Below, piece by piece: positions 23,514 to 32,965 of a stretch of 64,000 bases of DNA. Source of the stretch: Desulfosporosinus lacus DSM 15449 (lineage in GTDB: Bacteria > Bacillota > Desulfitobacteriia > Desulfitobacteriales > Desulfitobacteriaceae). A program made the position numbers and the translations under genes. The DNA lies in the NCBI RefSeq assembly GCF_900129935.1, contig NZ_FQXJ01000014.1:1-64000 (forward strand), read 5' to 3'. The notes below the pieces were generated by a model. The model was not told the origin of the DNA, did not search any database, and saw nothing but the letters and a program-made list of their open reading frames with translations. Position 1 is the stretch's first letter. The number at the start of each line of letters is the position of its first letter.

Positions 23514-24271
23514 TTAAACATGCCTCCAACAAAAACTGATACCAAACCGAATCCAAAAGAGATGGACAAAGCTACAAGAATAGCTTCAGAAAGTCGCAGT
23601 AGGCCTGCTATCGTATCACCGCTTATAATATCCCTTATTGAGTTTGTGAGAGCCAATCCAGGTATCAGCAGCATGATATTTCCGATTGCAATCTTATCGA
23701 AGCTATGACCTATCCCGATTCTAACTAGCAGAAACCCCAGCATGCCTACAACGAACGAGCATAGTATATTTACAAAGAAAACATTCTTATCAACTCTTTG
23801 GATAAAAGTGATTGCTAATTTCAATATCATGCCGATAACCGCAGAAACAGCTACATCATTCAAGTCGCCCCCATAGAAAATCGTGAACGATCCAGCAATC
23901 ATACCATATACCAAATATTGGACAACCGGACCATACATGCGTGTAGTACCTATTTTTTCTATTTCGTTTCTAATATATTCTGCCTCGGGTGTGTGTGCAC
24001 AAACGTGGTAGGAAAGATTATTAAGCCTATCCAACTTATCAAAATCCGTTGAGTATTTTAAGATCCTCCTGGTTTGAGTGAGATTATTTCCGCTTTTCAA
24101 ATGAATAGATACGACGATGCTAGACGTGATAGTAAATACATCCACCCGCTTTGCATCATATGCTTTGCAGATACGACTGATGGAGTCCTCCACGCGATTT
24201 ACTTCAGCACCGCTGACAAGCATTTGCTCTCCAATATCCAATATATAACTTAGTAATTCTTTTGTAAGCAT
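23510..24271 (-). CDS. ThrE/YjjP-type exporter large subunit (DUF1212)
   Basis: 253 residues from the ATG at 24271 (MLTKELLSYILDIGEQ); AAAGGG lies about 10 bases upstream and the in-frame TTG at 24304 is less likely. The hydrophilic N-terminal part has the signature GEQMLVSGAEVNRVEDSI and the RVDVFTITSSIVVSIH strand. The C-terminal half has five helices. It couples with the downstream small subunit. Confidence 0.85.
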   Translation of the reverse strand: MLTKELLSYILDIGEQMLVSGAEVNRVEDSISRICKAYDAKRVDVFTITSSIVVSIHLKSGNNLTQTRRILKYSTDFDKLDRLNNLSYHVCAHTPEAEYIRNEIEKIGTTRMYGPVVQYLVYGMIAGSFTIFYGGDLNDVAVSAVIGMILKLAITFIQRVDKNVFFVNILCSFVVGMLGFLLVRIGIGHSFDKIAIGNIMLLIPGLALTNSIRDIISGDTIAGLLRLSEAILVALSISFGFGLVSVFVGGMFK

Positions 24272-24304
24272 ATCATTTAATGCCCTTTCAGGTTTTCTAC
24301 GCAA

Positions 24305-24634
24305 TCTGAAGTCATATTAATTTTACGTTTCTTAAGTCACGGCCCCCTGTCAACGGTGGCTTGATTTTATCACTACAGGGGTCTGATACCTGGTGCGCCT
24401 GAAGGTGTGGATCGTGCATAAGGTGCTTAGTATTTAAGTTAAGTATAAAATAATCCCTTCTTTAATTCCATTGTTTTATTTTAACTTGTTTGTATCATTA
24501 TGTCTGCCCTTTTCTTCGATAAGAAGGATAATGAATAAAAAGCTATTTCTGTGTCTTGCATAAATTACTATACGTGCACAAGATCTGCTCATTACCATAT
24601 TATGTAATATTATATCTAGAAGGAGTTGATCGTT
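24305..24634. other. intergenic region, nothing recognised
   Basis: About 330 AT-rich bases. GGCCCCCTGTCAACGG and ACAGGGG form a possible weak hairpin near 24340-24390. No gene or known regulatory motif is supported. Confidence 0.4.
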
Positions 24635-24760
24635 ATGTTTGGCTTTGGAGTACTTCCCTTTGCTCTTGGTTTTGGTTTAGGGGCTGCTGTATCGAGACCT
24701 CGCTATTACCCATCCGTATATTACAATGCCTATGCACCCTATCCCTATAGATGGTATTAA
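24635..24760 (+). CDS. small Gly/Tyr-rich protein, spore-associated type
   Basis: 41 residues: a Gly/Phe-rich hydrophobic start (MFGFGVLPFALGFGLG) and a Tyr/Pro-rich end (RPRYYPSVYYNAYAPYPYRW). AAGGAG lies shortly before the ATG and a hairpin follows the gene. Short Gly/Tyr-rich peptides are common in spore coats of Firmicutes. This is analogy by composition only. Confidence 0.6.
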   Translation: MFGFGVLPFALGFGLGAAVSRPRYYPSVYYNAYAPYPYRWY

Positions 24761-24833
24761 TATCAAAAGATAAGCAACACTTCGGTTCGCAGTTATCTTC
24801 TAAAAATACCTTATAAATCTTTTGGGAATAAAC

Positions 24834-24868
24834 GAAGTAAGGGAGAGAGTCTATCCCTCTCCCACTTC
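24834..24868 (+). terminator. hairpin after the Gly/Tyr-rich gene
   Basis: GAAGT-GGGAGAG pairs with CTCTCCC-ACTTC around seven bases; a U-rich stretch follows on the plus strand after about 12 bases. Confidence 0.6.
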
Positions 24869-24994
24869 ATATGTATTCTTCATTTTTATATAATTCGGTG
24901 TACTTTTCATATCCATAGTACTAAAGTCCTTTCATTCTATGATTTTTTCCCAATCAGAACCTGCCTCCGCATTCTATTGGCGCTTTTAAGACTT

Positions 24995-25168
24995 TTATGA
25001 AATTTTTCCGGCAATATAATAGCCTGTAAGAACTGCGATAGGCACCATTACTAGCCCCCCCAACCATGAGTGTGTCTTAGCTACCACCACAACCCCACGA
25101 ATAAACTGTCCCGGCAAAGCCATAAGAAATATGGCTTCTAAGCCTAACAGTTTGCTCCCTGTCAACAT
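24995..25168 (-). CDS. 57-residue two-helix membrane protein
   Basis: MLTGSKLLGLEAIFLMALPG is followed by a second helix (LGGLVMVPIAVLTGYYIAG). The ribosome site is GGGGATT about 12 bases before the ATG, somewhat distant. It lies upstream of the convergent hairpin and separate from the GlcF gene. No family is recognised. Confidence 0.5.
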   Translation of the reverse strand: MLTGSKLLGLEAIFLMALPGQFIRGVVVVAKTHSWLGGLVMVPIAVLTGYYIAGKIS

Positions 25169-25274
25169 CTTCAAAGAAAATCCCCTTTAATTTAGCTAAT
25201 TTATATAAGAGCAAAACAAACTCTAATATTGTTACGAAAAAATGGAAACGCTTAAAGCATTTCCATCATTCCAA

Positions 25275-26579
25275 CTATTTAGAATGTATTAGTTCTTCCT
25301 TACCGACTCGATAAGACTCAGCCAAGATTTGAACCGTGTGCAATACTTCTTCGTCAAATCCGGCATTTTCGACCCCACTTTGCAGCTGCAACCGACAAGC
25401 CGGACAACCCGTTGCTACTGTATCCGTATGGGTCGTCTGGATATCTGCTGTTTTGCGATCAGAAATTTGTCCGGAGAGATCCGGGTGTACAAGGCTGAAT
25501 GATCCAGCCATACCACAACAGCGACCCGGCTCTTTCATTTCAATCAATTCCACACCGGGAATGCTTTTTAAAATTTCCCGCGGTTCTTTACTAATCCCCT
25601 GTCCACGGTTTAAGTGACAAGGTTCGTGATACGTCACTTTACGCGCTACTCGTCCCAAACCTTCTTTCTTAAAGGGAACTTGATGAATCAGGAACTCAGA
25701 AATATCATAGGATTTTTTAGCCCATTTATCCGCCAAGGCTTTAAGTTCGTGATCATTTTCCAGCAGCTCTCCAAAAACATGCTTCCAAGCAGTACCACCG
25801 GAAGAACAGGCGACAACTAAGGCATCTGCCCCCATTCTCTCAAAGGCCCGCAAATTGCGTTTAGCCAAAGTACGTGCTGAAGCCACATCCCCATTGACCG
25901 AGGCTGGGATACCACAACAAGCCTGGAACTTAGGAATGACCACTTCGATGTCATTTTCCCTAAGCACCTCGATGACCGCTCTGCCGATGTCCGTGTAAAA
26001 ATAGTTGATCATGCAGCCCGTGAAGAACCCAACTCTCAGCTTGGGGTTTTTAACCTTAATCACTGCAGGGAACTCGGAGCGCAAGGTCTTCTTGGACAAC
26101 ATGGGGAAGACTTTCTCCTTACCTATCCCTACATCCACGCGCATACGTGCTAATTTGCTGTGTCGATTCGGTATGTTTTTTAAGGCAACACCCTGGAAGA
26201 TACTTCCCGCCTTCATCCCGAAATCAAACACTCGCTGCATCTTCAAGGCAGTAAAGGCTATTTTTTTGGCCGGCTGCAGCCCTTTTTTACGGACGGATTC
26301 CGCTCTTGCTGCCAGAATAATTTTATCAAACCGGACCCCACAGGGACAGTTGGTATTACAAGCCATACAGGTCGTACACAGGGAAAAACGGCTCCCCAAA
26401 CCCTTAGTCATCTCTGTTTCGCCCGAGAGAATGTATTCCGCTAAACTAATCTTTCCCCTGGCAACTCCGACTTCTTGGCGTGTTTCCTTGTAAATGGGGC
26501 ATACCGCCATGCAATTGCCGCATTTCATACATTTATGGAGTTCTTCGGCAATCGAATCCAGTGAATCATATACGGACAC
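25275..26579 (-). CDS. glcF: iron-sulfur subunit of glycolate/D-lactate-type dehydrogenase
   Basis: 434 residues. Two [4Fe-4S] ferredoxin motifs are at Cys17/20/23/27 and Cys68/71/74/78. Two CCG (heterodisulfide reductase-like) domains follow, with CCGIPAS near the middle and EPGRCCGMAG near the end. The GTG start follows AGGAGGG. It starts 2 bases after glcD, so the two subunits are cotranslated. It should pass electrons from the flavoprotein to the quinone pool or other carriers. Confidence 0.9.
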   Translation of the reverse strand: MSVYDSLDSIAEELHKCMKCGNCMAVCPIYKETRQEVGVARGKISLAEYILSGETEMTKGLGSRFSLCTTCMACNTNCPCGVRFDKIILAARAESVRKKGLQPAKKIAFTALKMQRVFDFGMKAGSIFQGVALKNIPNRHSKLARMRVDVGIGKEKVFPMLSKKTLRSEFPAVIKVKNPKLRVGFFTGCMINYFYTDIGRAVIEVLRENDIEVVIPKFQACCGIPASVNGDVASARTLAKRNLRAFERMGADALVVACSSGGTAWKHVFGELLENDHELKALADKWAKKSYDISEFLIHQVPFKKEGLGRVARKVTYHEPCHLNRGQGISKEPREILKSIPGVELIEMKEPGRCCGMAGSFSLVHPDLSGQISDRKTADIQTTHTDTVATGCPACRLQLQSGVENAGFDEEVLHTVQILAESYRVGKEELIHSK

Positions 26580-26581
26580 GA

Positions 26582-27970
26582 TCAGTCCCTCCTTACAATC
26601 TTCCCAGGGTTCAGCAAATAGTAGGGATCCAGGGCTTTTTTAATGCGCCGCAAGGCCGCCACGCCTGCTTTTCCAAATTCCCTGTCAAGATATTTCATTT
26701 TGGCGATACCAATCCCATGTTCACCGGAAAGGGTTCCTCCCAGAGCCAGCGCCGTTTCGAAAATCTCGTCCACTGCCAGGTGCACTCTTTTCATTTCTTC
26801 TGCGTCGCGTTCATCTGTTAAAATTGTGGGATGTAGATTTCCATCTCCTGCATGCCCGAAGGTAGCAATTTGCAGATTGTGTTTTGTTGCAATACTCCGG
26901 ATTGCTTTAAGCATATCAGGAATCTTACTCCGGGGAACGGTGGCATCTTCAAGTACGGTGGTCGGTCGTTTTTGAGCGAGAGCAGGCAGGGCGCTGCGAC
27001 GAGCCAACCACAAAAGGTCGCGCTCTTTATCGTCTTTAGCTATTTTTAACTGAACGGCTCCTTCTTCTTTCAAAATTCGTTCCACTAAAACAGCTTCCCG
27101 TTGGACAACTTCCTTGTAGCCGTCCACTTCACATAAGAGGACCGCTTCCGCGTCCATGGGGAGTCCCGCATGCACAAAGTTTTCCACGGTCTGAATCGTC
27201 ACATTATCCAAGATTTCCAGTGTCGCCGGAATAACTTTATTGCGAATAATGGCTGCGATGGCCCTCCCGGCTTTATCGACGTCATCAAAGACCGCTAACA
27301 TGCTCTTACGTGCTTCCGGAGCCGGAATGAGTTTGACGATTATTTCAGTGATAATCCCCAAGGTTCCTTCTGCTCCTGTAAAGAGAGCCACTAAATCATA
27401 CCCTGTCACGTTCTTTACCGTTTTTCCTCCCCAACGAGTGACTTCTCCATTCGCCAAGACCATTTGCAAGCCCATAATATAATGTTTGGTTACACCGTAT
27501 TTCAAACCGCGCAATCCACCCGAACACTCCGAAACCGAGCCACCCATAGTTGCCGTGGTGACTGTACCGGGATCCGGCGGATACAATAAGCCGTGTTTCG
27601 CCGCTTCATCATTGAGAGCCTGAATGATCACCCCAGGTTGAACGGTTGCCGTTAAATTATCCTGGTCTACTTCCAGAATTTTGTTGAGATGGAGCATGGA
27701 GAGAACCATACCCCCTTCAATGGGAATCGTCCCCCCACTGAGGTTCGTTCCGGAACCACGTGTATAAATAGGGACACGGTAACGCAGGGCGATTTTCACC
27801 ACATCTGCCACCTGTTCTGTCGTTAGAGGTGCAACCACAACATCCGGCTTATGATGTTTCATCGCCGCAGTTGCGTCATAAGCATAGGTCAATAAGTCTT
27901 CCTGCTCTGTGAGGACATATTCACGGCCGAGCACTCGAACAAGTTCTTCCAAGACTTCACGAGCTAACAT
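26582..27970 (-). CDS. glcD: FAD-linked 2-hydroxyacid dehydrogenase (GlcD type)
   Basis: 462 residues. The N-terminal PP-loop FAD-binding domain (VPIYTRGSGTNLSGGTIP, about residues 70-90) is followed by the C-terminal FAD-oxidase domain, with HAGDGNLHPTI and SGEHGIGIAKM near the end. It is expected to oxidise glycolate or D-lactate with the downstream FeS subunit. AAGGAGG precedes the ATG. A TGGTCTGAC-like sequence upstream (about 28005-28020) resembles operators of GntR-type lactate regulators but is only half a site. Confidence 0.9.
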   Translation of the reverse strand: MLAREVLEELVRVLGREYVLTEQEDLLTYAYDATAAMKHHKPDVVVAPLTTEQVADVVKIALRYRVPIYTRGSGTNLSGGTIPIEGGMVLSMLHLNKILEVDQDNLTATVQPGVIIQALNDEAAKHGLLYPPDPGTVTTATMGGSVSECSGGLRGLKYGVTKHYIMGLQMVLANGEVTRWGGKTVKNVTGYDLVALFTGAEGTLGIITEIIVKLIPAPEARKSMLAVFDDVDKAGRAIAAIIRNKVIPATLEILDNVTIQTVENFVHAGLPMDAEAVLLCEVDGYKEVVQREAVLVERILKEEGAVQLKIAKDDKERDLLWLARRSALPALAQKRPTTVLEDATVPRSKIPDMLKAIRSIATKHNLQIATFGHAGDGNLHPTILTDERDAEEMKRVHLAVDEIFETALALGGTLSGEHGIGIAKMKYLDREFGKAGVAALRRIKKALDPYYLLNPGKIVRRD

Positions 27971-28081
27971 CCTTATCCCTCCTTTATAACGCTTCGAATA
28001 TGGTACGCCTGTCAGACCACTTGGTTATGTAATAATTCAATTTAAGCTAAACTTTAATAAGTACTATACCGAACAAACAAA

Positions 28082-28112
28082 GTGGGAAGGGGCAAATACT
28101 ACCTCTTCCCAC
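28082..28112 (-). terminator. terminator of the first dehydratase operon
   Basis: GTGGGAAG pairs with CTTCCCAC around a 15-base loop; on the minus strand TTTGTTTGTTC follows. It lies about 60 bases after the dehydratase beta-subunit stop. Confidence 0.6.
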
Positions 28113-28171
28113 AAAGTCATGCTACAAACAAGCAACAAGAGATATAATTTAAAGTTCTATTAACTTAGAAA

Positions 28172-29290
28172 TCACAGCATCTCACTAAAACTTTGAACTC
28201 TGGTTTTGGTCTGTTCAAAGGATGTTGTTTCCAGGTCAATTTCTATAAATAAGCTCTTAATTCCGGCTTCTTCAAACTGTCTATAGTAGATTGGATAGTC
28301 AAATTCTTCAGGGTCACAGAACTTCATCATGCAAACCACAACTGCATCTGCCTTAGATGCTTTAACCATATCCATCAGCATGGGACCTCTTGATTTTTTC
28401 GCATCTGTAGCAAGAGAACAACCATCGAATTCCTGCCACCATTTAGCCAATCTATAGAGTGGGTCTGTACCTGACGGAACATCATTTCTGAACAATCTGG
28501 ATTCCTGTGCCAAGTCGTCTGCCACAACACCAAAACCGTTATCTTTTAAAATGTCTAATACTTCATTTGGTTCAGCCATAATTCCTGTTAAAACAACCTT
28601 TTTGCCTGTAAAGGCTTCCACAGGCAAGGATTTAAGCGCTGAATTCAATTCTTTTACCAAAGCGGTATGTTTAGATTTTTCCATAAAAAATCTTGCTTTG
28701 ATAATAGCATGACGTTTTATGGGATCAATAATGTTAGGATAATTAGCAGCTATGTCTGTAAATTCACGCATTACTTGACGATTTTCGTTGTAAATTTCAA
28801 TGCTATTGTTTAGTGCCTCATCTGAAATCTGAACACTCAATATTTTTTCCAGTTTTTCACGAACAAGCCTATATTCCTCAGCAAGAAACTTATTTGCTGC
28901 TTCAAGTTTTCTGTTTTGAGGATGAGTAAATACGATGACAGGTGATGTTCCTTTCCATTTTTGGCTAAGACATTTTAAAGTGTCACAAGGAACGGGGAAA
29001 AGTACAGCTTCTAAATCGTCGTATACCCCTTCAAGCTGCATTTCCATAACGGATTGCATAATTGAACAAGCAAAGGGAGGTAAATAGGCACGGGCTTTAG
29101 AAATACTTTTTTGTCCTCCCCAAATACCTACCGGAAGAAAACCTGCAGCATGAATTATTTCTTCGGGAGCATAATAAGGCATAACCCCTACCGATCCTTT
29201 GCCGGTTTCTTTCTTATAATCTTCCATGGCCTTGCGGGGATTATTTGAAATTGAAGATAATTCACTGATAATAGTTTCAATTCTACTCAT
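28172..29290 (-). CDS. 2-hydroxyacyl-CoA dehydratase subunit beta (HgdB/LcdB family), module 1
   Basis: 372 residues. Cluster-binding cysteines are expected in PPFACS, PCDTLKCLSQ and MMKFCDPEEFDYP. TGIMAEPNEVLDIL and DDLAQESRLFRNDVP are family motifs. With the alpha subunit it forms the [4Fe-4S] dehydratase that removes water from a 2-hydroxyacyl-CoA by a ketyl radical mechanism. It overlaps the alpha gene by 8 bases. It is clearly paralogous to the module 2 protein at 44792-45928. Confidence 0.9.
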   Translation of the reverse strand: MSRIETIISELSSISNNPRKAMEDYKKETGKGSVGVMPYYAPEEIIHAAGFLPVGIWGGQKSISKARAYLPPFACSIMQSVMEMQLEGVYDDLEAVLFPVPCDTLKCLSQKWKGTSPVIVFTHPQNRKLEAANKFLAEEYRLVREKLEKILSVQISDEALNNSIEIYNENRQVMREFTDIAANYPNIIDPIKRHAIIKARFFMEKSKHTALVKELNSALKSLPVEAFTGKKVVLTGIMAEPNEVLDILKDNGFGVVADDLAQESRLFRNDVPSGTDPLYRLAKWWQEFDGCSLATDAKKSRGPMLMDMVKASKADAVVVCMMKFCDPEEFDYPIYYRQFEEAGIKSLFIEIDLETTSFEQTKTRVQSFSEML

Positions 29291-30551
29291 TGGAAACTCC
29301 CTCCTTATTCTGCTTCATCATTTCATCTAAGGCCTGGATACGTGTATCAAACTGAGCAGGAGAAAAGTTACGAGGATCAGTTTGGTCTCCATCAAAGCTT
29401 ACATAGGGTAAATGATTTTCTTTTTGGAGCATATCAGCAGTTTCTACATTCAGAAAACTCATGAGCTTACAGCTTCTGTTCTGATGATAAATAACACCGT
29501 CACACTTTCCGCCGCTAATTACGTCACTAAGAACCTTAACTTTGTTATCGAGACAAGTATTGATATAAATTCTGGTATAAGATTCCGCCATTGAACTCAT
29601 ATCCCCGGGTGTATAAGTAAGATTCCAGAGACCCGGATAGGCTGAACCTGTCATTATATTGCCAAGATTCTTTAAGCCTTTAAATGTATGTCCCAGGTGC
29701 GGCCAAACAGCTATGCCCTCCCAAGTTACCCGCTTTTGTTCATTTCCTTTAAAGGCGAAGATCCCCTTATTAAGATTTTCTTCAAGTTCATCGGCAAACT
29801 TTTTAAAGGTAATTTCTGCGTAGTCTTTACTCCTTGCACAAACGATCAGGGCCATATAGTTGAAAAGATCAAAACCATTTAAAGGGGATGGTTTATGTGA
29901 TGACAAAGAAGCAATTCTGTTCCATTGGGCAACAGAACGTTGGGTTTGTTCCTGTACTTTTAAAAATTTGTCGTAGTCGAATTTCTTGCCGCAAATTTCC
30001 TCAAGCTGAGTAATAGCTTCCTTAAACTGTTCCGCAATATAATCCTTGGCATACTGTGGAATGGGCATTGTATGATTAAAGGGAACATCAATGATGATGC
30101 AAGGAATATTTAATTCAACGGCAAGATTCTCATACCACTTAAGCAAGGTGTTACAAATGTTGTTACAGGTTATGACAAAATCGGGAAGGGGTATTCTGGC
30201 CGCTGGGGATTTTTCAAGCTTTTCCGGTGTTATTCCTGTTAAAGCCTCTTGTTTTAAAAGTTCCATATAACCCAGATTTACTCTTGCATAGGAGCAAGTA
30301 TCTACGTTATAGCCTTTTTCATCGGCAACTTCAAGCACATCTAAAGCACCTTTTCTGGCCCCAATACCCGCAGCATGGGTTTCAGGATATATCATCGCTA
30401 CATCCATAGCTACACAAAACTCCGAAGGAGCAACGGATGCAGACCAACAAACAAGTTTTCCTTCTATTTTTGCCTGTCTCGCTTCTTCATACAATTCTTC
30501 CTGATAGAAACCTAACAATTCTTTGGCACTCATAGTTGTTGTATCAGTCAT
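29283..30551 (-). CDS. 2-hydroxyacyl-CoA dehydratase subunit alpha (HgdA/LcdA family), module 1
   Basis: 422 residues with CNNICNTLLKWYENLA, NTCLDNKV and CDGVIYHQNRSCKLMSF, which hold conserved cysteines of the family, and the FDGDQTDPRNFSPAQFDTR motif near the C-terminus. AAAGAGG precedes the ATG. It sits between the activator gene and the beta subunit. The acyl substrate cannot be read from the sequence. Confidence 0.9.
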   Translation of the reverse strand: MTDTTTMSAKELLGFYQEELYEEARQAKIEGKLVCWSASVAPSEFCVAMDVAMIYPETHAAGIGARKGALDVLEVADEKGYNVDTCSYARVNLGYMELLKQEALTGITPEKLEKSPAARIPLPDFVITCNNICNTLLKWYENLAVELNIPCIIIDVPFNHTMPIPQYAKDYIAEQFKEAITQLEEICGKKFDYDKFLKVQEQTQRSVAQWNRIASLSSHKPSPLNGFDLFNYMALIVCARSKDYAEITFKKFADELEENLNKGIFAFKGNEQKRVTWEGIAVWPHLGHTFKGLKNLGNIMTGSAYPGLWNLTYTPGDMSSMAESYTRIYINTCLDNKVKVLSDVISGGKCDGVIYHQNRSCKLMSFLNVETADMLQKENHLPYVSFDGDQTDPRNFSPAQFDTRIQALDEMMKQNKEGVSNE

Positions 30552-30569
30552 CTCTCATACCTCTTTCCT

Positions 30570-31388
30570 TTATTTATTAGCTCCCCTAACTTCTTCGAAG
30601 GCAAATATAACAGCTGCCATAACTTCTTCGAAGGCAAAGATAGCAGCTCCAAGGGCAGCTGTAATTTGTGGATTAGGAGCTACAATTACAGGTTTTTTTA
30701 GTTCTTTGCTTATTGCTCGAACAACCCCTAAGTCCTTAGCAACACCTCCGCACATAACAATGTCCTCTTCCACCCCACATCTATAAGCAAGTCCACAGGC
30801 TTTGCTAGCAACTGACTGGTGAACCCCTGCAATAATATTCTCTTTAGCAACTCCGTTGGAAAGCTGAGATATTACCTCAGATTCAGCAAAAACTGTGCAA
30901 GTACTGCTGACCGTGGCAGGTTCTGTTGCCCGAGCATCGTATTCTGCCATTTCATCAAGATTAACTTCAAGTACTCGTGACATAACATCGAGAAAACGTC
31001 CTGTTCCGGCGGCACATTTATCATTCATAAAAAACTGCTTAACGCCGCCTTTACTGTCAAGTTTAATTGCCTTAACATCTTGACCGCCGATATCAATGAT
31101 TAATTTTACTGAAGGAACTAAAAAGAAAACTCCCTTAGCCTGACAACTGATTTCGCTAATTTGTTTGTGTGCTTCTTCCACAGAAGATCTTCCGTAGCCG
31201 GTAGCAATAATTTTAGCCATGTCTTGCAATTTAAGACCTGCTTTGGAAAGAGCTTCATCCAGTACACGTTTAGGTCCTGTAGAACCTGTTCCAATCTGAA
31301 TTACTTCTCCAGCGATAATCTTAACTCCATCTTCAAGTATTACAACCTTTGAGGATGAGGACCCAATATCAATCCCCATTGTAAACAT
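30570..31388 (-). CDS. dehydratase activator ATPase (HgdC/BadF family), module 1
   Basis: 272 residues of the ASKHA fold: GIDIGSSSSKVVILEDG (phosphate 1), IIDIGGQDVKAIK (phosphate 2) and MCGGVAKD. Cys125 (DKCAAGTG) and Cys164 (SSTCTVFAESEV) should hold the [4Fe-4S] cluster bridging the homodimer. It drives ATP-dependent one-electron transfer to the dehydratase. The C-terminus is oddly extended: IFAFEEV occurs twice, from a 33-bp tandem duplication (30588-30653). Confidence 0.9.
   Translation of the reverse strand: MFTMGIDIGSSSSKVVILEDGVKIIAGEVIQIGTGSTGPKRVLDEALSKAGLKLQDMAKIIATGYGRSSVEEAHKQISEISCQAKGVFFLVPSVKLIIDIGGQDVKAIKLDSKGGVKQFFMNDKCAAGTGRFLDVMSRVLEVNLDEMAEYDARATEPATVSSTCTVFAESEVISQLSNGVAKENIIAGVHQSVASKACGLAYRCGVEEDIVMCGGVAKDLGVVRAISKELKKPVIVAPNPQITAALGAAIFAFEEVMAAVIFAFEEVRGANK
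30588..30653. repeat. 33-bp tandem duplication in the activator gene
   Basis: AACTTCTTCGAAGGCAAA begins both units (30588-30620 and 30621-30653), which differ at only a few bases. It adds 11 residues to the C-terminus and keeps the frame. Confidence 0.9.
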
Positions 31389-31408
31389 CTATTAATCTCC
31401 CTCTTTGA

Positions 31409-32965
31409 TTATTTTTTCAAGTTCATTTTTTCTTCACTAAAAAGTCTTGAGTCCATAAGCTTAATATTTTTGTCAACCGTAGGGACAAAATCCATTAAAT
31501 CTATAATTTGTGTTTGAATGTCAATTCCGGGAGCAACTTCTATTAAGTTAAGTCCTTCTTCTTTTAATTCAAACACAGCTCTTTCAGTAATATATAAAAC
31601 GGGTTGTTCGCATTTGATGGCATATCTTCCGCTAAATGTAATCTGTTCAACTTGTTTAATAAATTTCTTTTTCTTTCCTTCTTGTTCTATGATTAACTTG
31701 CCATCTTCAATTCTTTCTTTTAAGCCTCCTGCTGTAAATGTACCGCAGAAGAATACCTTTTTGGCATTTTGTGTGATATTGATAAAACCGCCACATCCCG
31801 GTATTTTGGGGCCGAATTTACTAACATTAATGTTACCCTCTTCATCACATTCAGCTAAGCCTAAAAATGCCATGTCCAGACCGCCGCCATCATAAAAATC
31901 AAACTGACTATTTTGGTCAATAATAGCGTCAGGATTTAAAGCAGCACCAAATCTAGCTCCACCTTGAGGACTGCCACCTATTGCCCCTGATTCAACAGTT
32001 AATGTCATATAACTTGCTATTCCTTCTTCACTTGCAACTTGAGCAACATACTCAGGTGTTCCTACACCTAAATTAACAACTGTATCCTCTACCAATTCCA
32101 TAGCTGCTCTTCTGCCAAGAACTTTTTTAATAGTCAAGGGGGTCATTTCCACACTACCTTCAGGTGCTCTTACTTCCCCACAAAGTGCTGGATTATATTC
32201 ATGTCCAACACTTTGTTCATGATCTTTCATATCAACTACTTCTACAACAGCATGAACATAAATGCCGGGTATTTGTACCAGTCTGGGGTCTAAAGTACCG
32301 CCTTTTACAACCTTTTCCACTTGAACAATTACTTTTCCACCATTATTTATAACTGCCTGTGCTATAGAGGTAACCTCAATAGTAGCTACTTCTTTTTCTA
32401 GGGTTACATTACCATATTCATCCGCATAAGTACCTCTAAGGAAGGCGATATCTATAGGAAATGCTTTGTAGAAAAGCTTTTCTTCATTGCCGATTTTTAT
32501 AACTTCTACTAAATCTTCTGTCGTCCTGGCGTTTATTTTACCTCCGCCATTTCTTGGATCAATAAAAGTACCTAATCCAACATGTGTAATTGTACCGGGC
32601 CTATGACCCGCAGCATCTCTAATAATATATTCCAAAGCACCTTGTGGTAAGTTATAACCTTCACATTTGTTAGCTAGACACAGTTCGCCTAACTTTGGAG
32701 CAGTATTTAAATGACCTGCTATTACTCTTTTAACCAAACCTTCGTGAGCAAAATGATCACCGCCTGTGCCGTTCCTGCTGCCTTGTGATGCTGGATAAAA
32801 CAAAGTAATATTTTGAGGATAGCCAGTCTCTAAAAATTTCTTTTCTATAGCCTTGAAAAGTGCTTCCGGAAGACTATTTCCAACAAATCCACTGGTACAA
32901 AGAGTGTTCCCATCTTTAACTAAATCAACAGCCTCTTCTGCTGTCAGAATAATAACCTTCTTCAT
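31409..32965 (-). CDS. acyl-CoA:acetate/propionate CoA-transferase (family I, Pct-like)
   Basis: 518 residues, the length of propionate CoA-transferase (about 524). Both alpha and beta CoA-transferase halves are fused. The active glutamate is in LTVESGAIGGSPQGG of the C-terminal half; GGCGGFINI-type glycine motifs follow. It should load CoA onto the hydroxy acid for the dehydratase. GGAGGAGGGG precedes the ATG. It heads the operon with activator, alpha and beta genes. Confidence 0.9.
   Translation of the reverse strand: MKKVIILTAEEAVDLVKDGNTLCTSGFVGNSLPEALFKAIEKKFLETGYPQNITLFYPASQGSRNGTGGDHFAHEGLVKRVIAGHLNTAPKLGELCLANKCEGYNLPQGALEYIIRDAAGHRPGTITHVGLGTFIDPRNGGGKINARTTEDLVEVIKIGNEEKLFYKAFPIDIAFLRGTYADEYGNVTLEKEVATIEVTSIAQAVINNGGKVIVQVEKVVKGGTLDPRLVQIPGIYVHAVVEVVDMKDHEQSVGHEYNPALCGEVRAPEGSVEMTPLTIKKVLGRRAAMELVEDTVVNLGVGTPEYVAQVASEEGIASYMTLTVESGAIGGSPQGGARFGAALNPDAIIDQNSQFDFYDGGGLDMAFLGLAECDEEGNINVSKFGPKIPGCGGFINITQNAKKVFFCGTFTAGGLKERIEDGKLIIEQEGKKKKFIKQVEQITFSGRYAIKCEQPVLYITERAVFELKEEGLNLIEVAPGIDIQTQIIDLMDFVPTVDKNIKLMDSRLFSEEKMNLKK

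Noticed and set aside
24556-24750. 64-codon plus-strand ORF
   Set aside because: It is an out-of-frame shadow of the Gly/Tyr-rich peptide gene at 24635-24760, which has the ribosome site.
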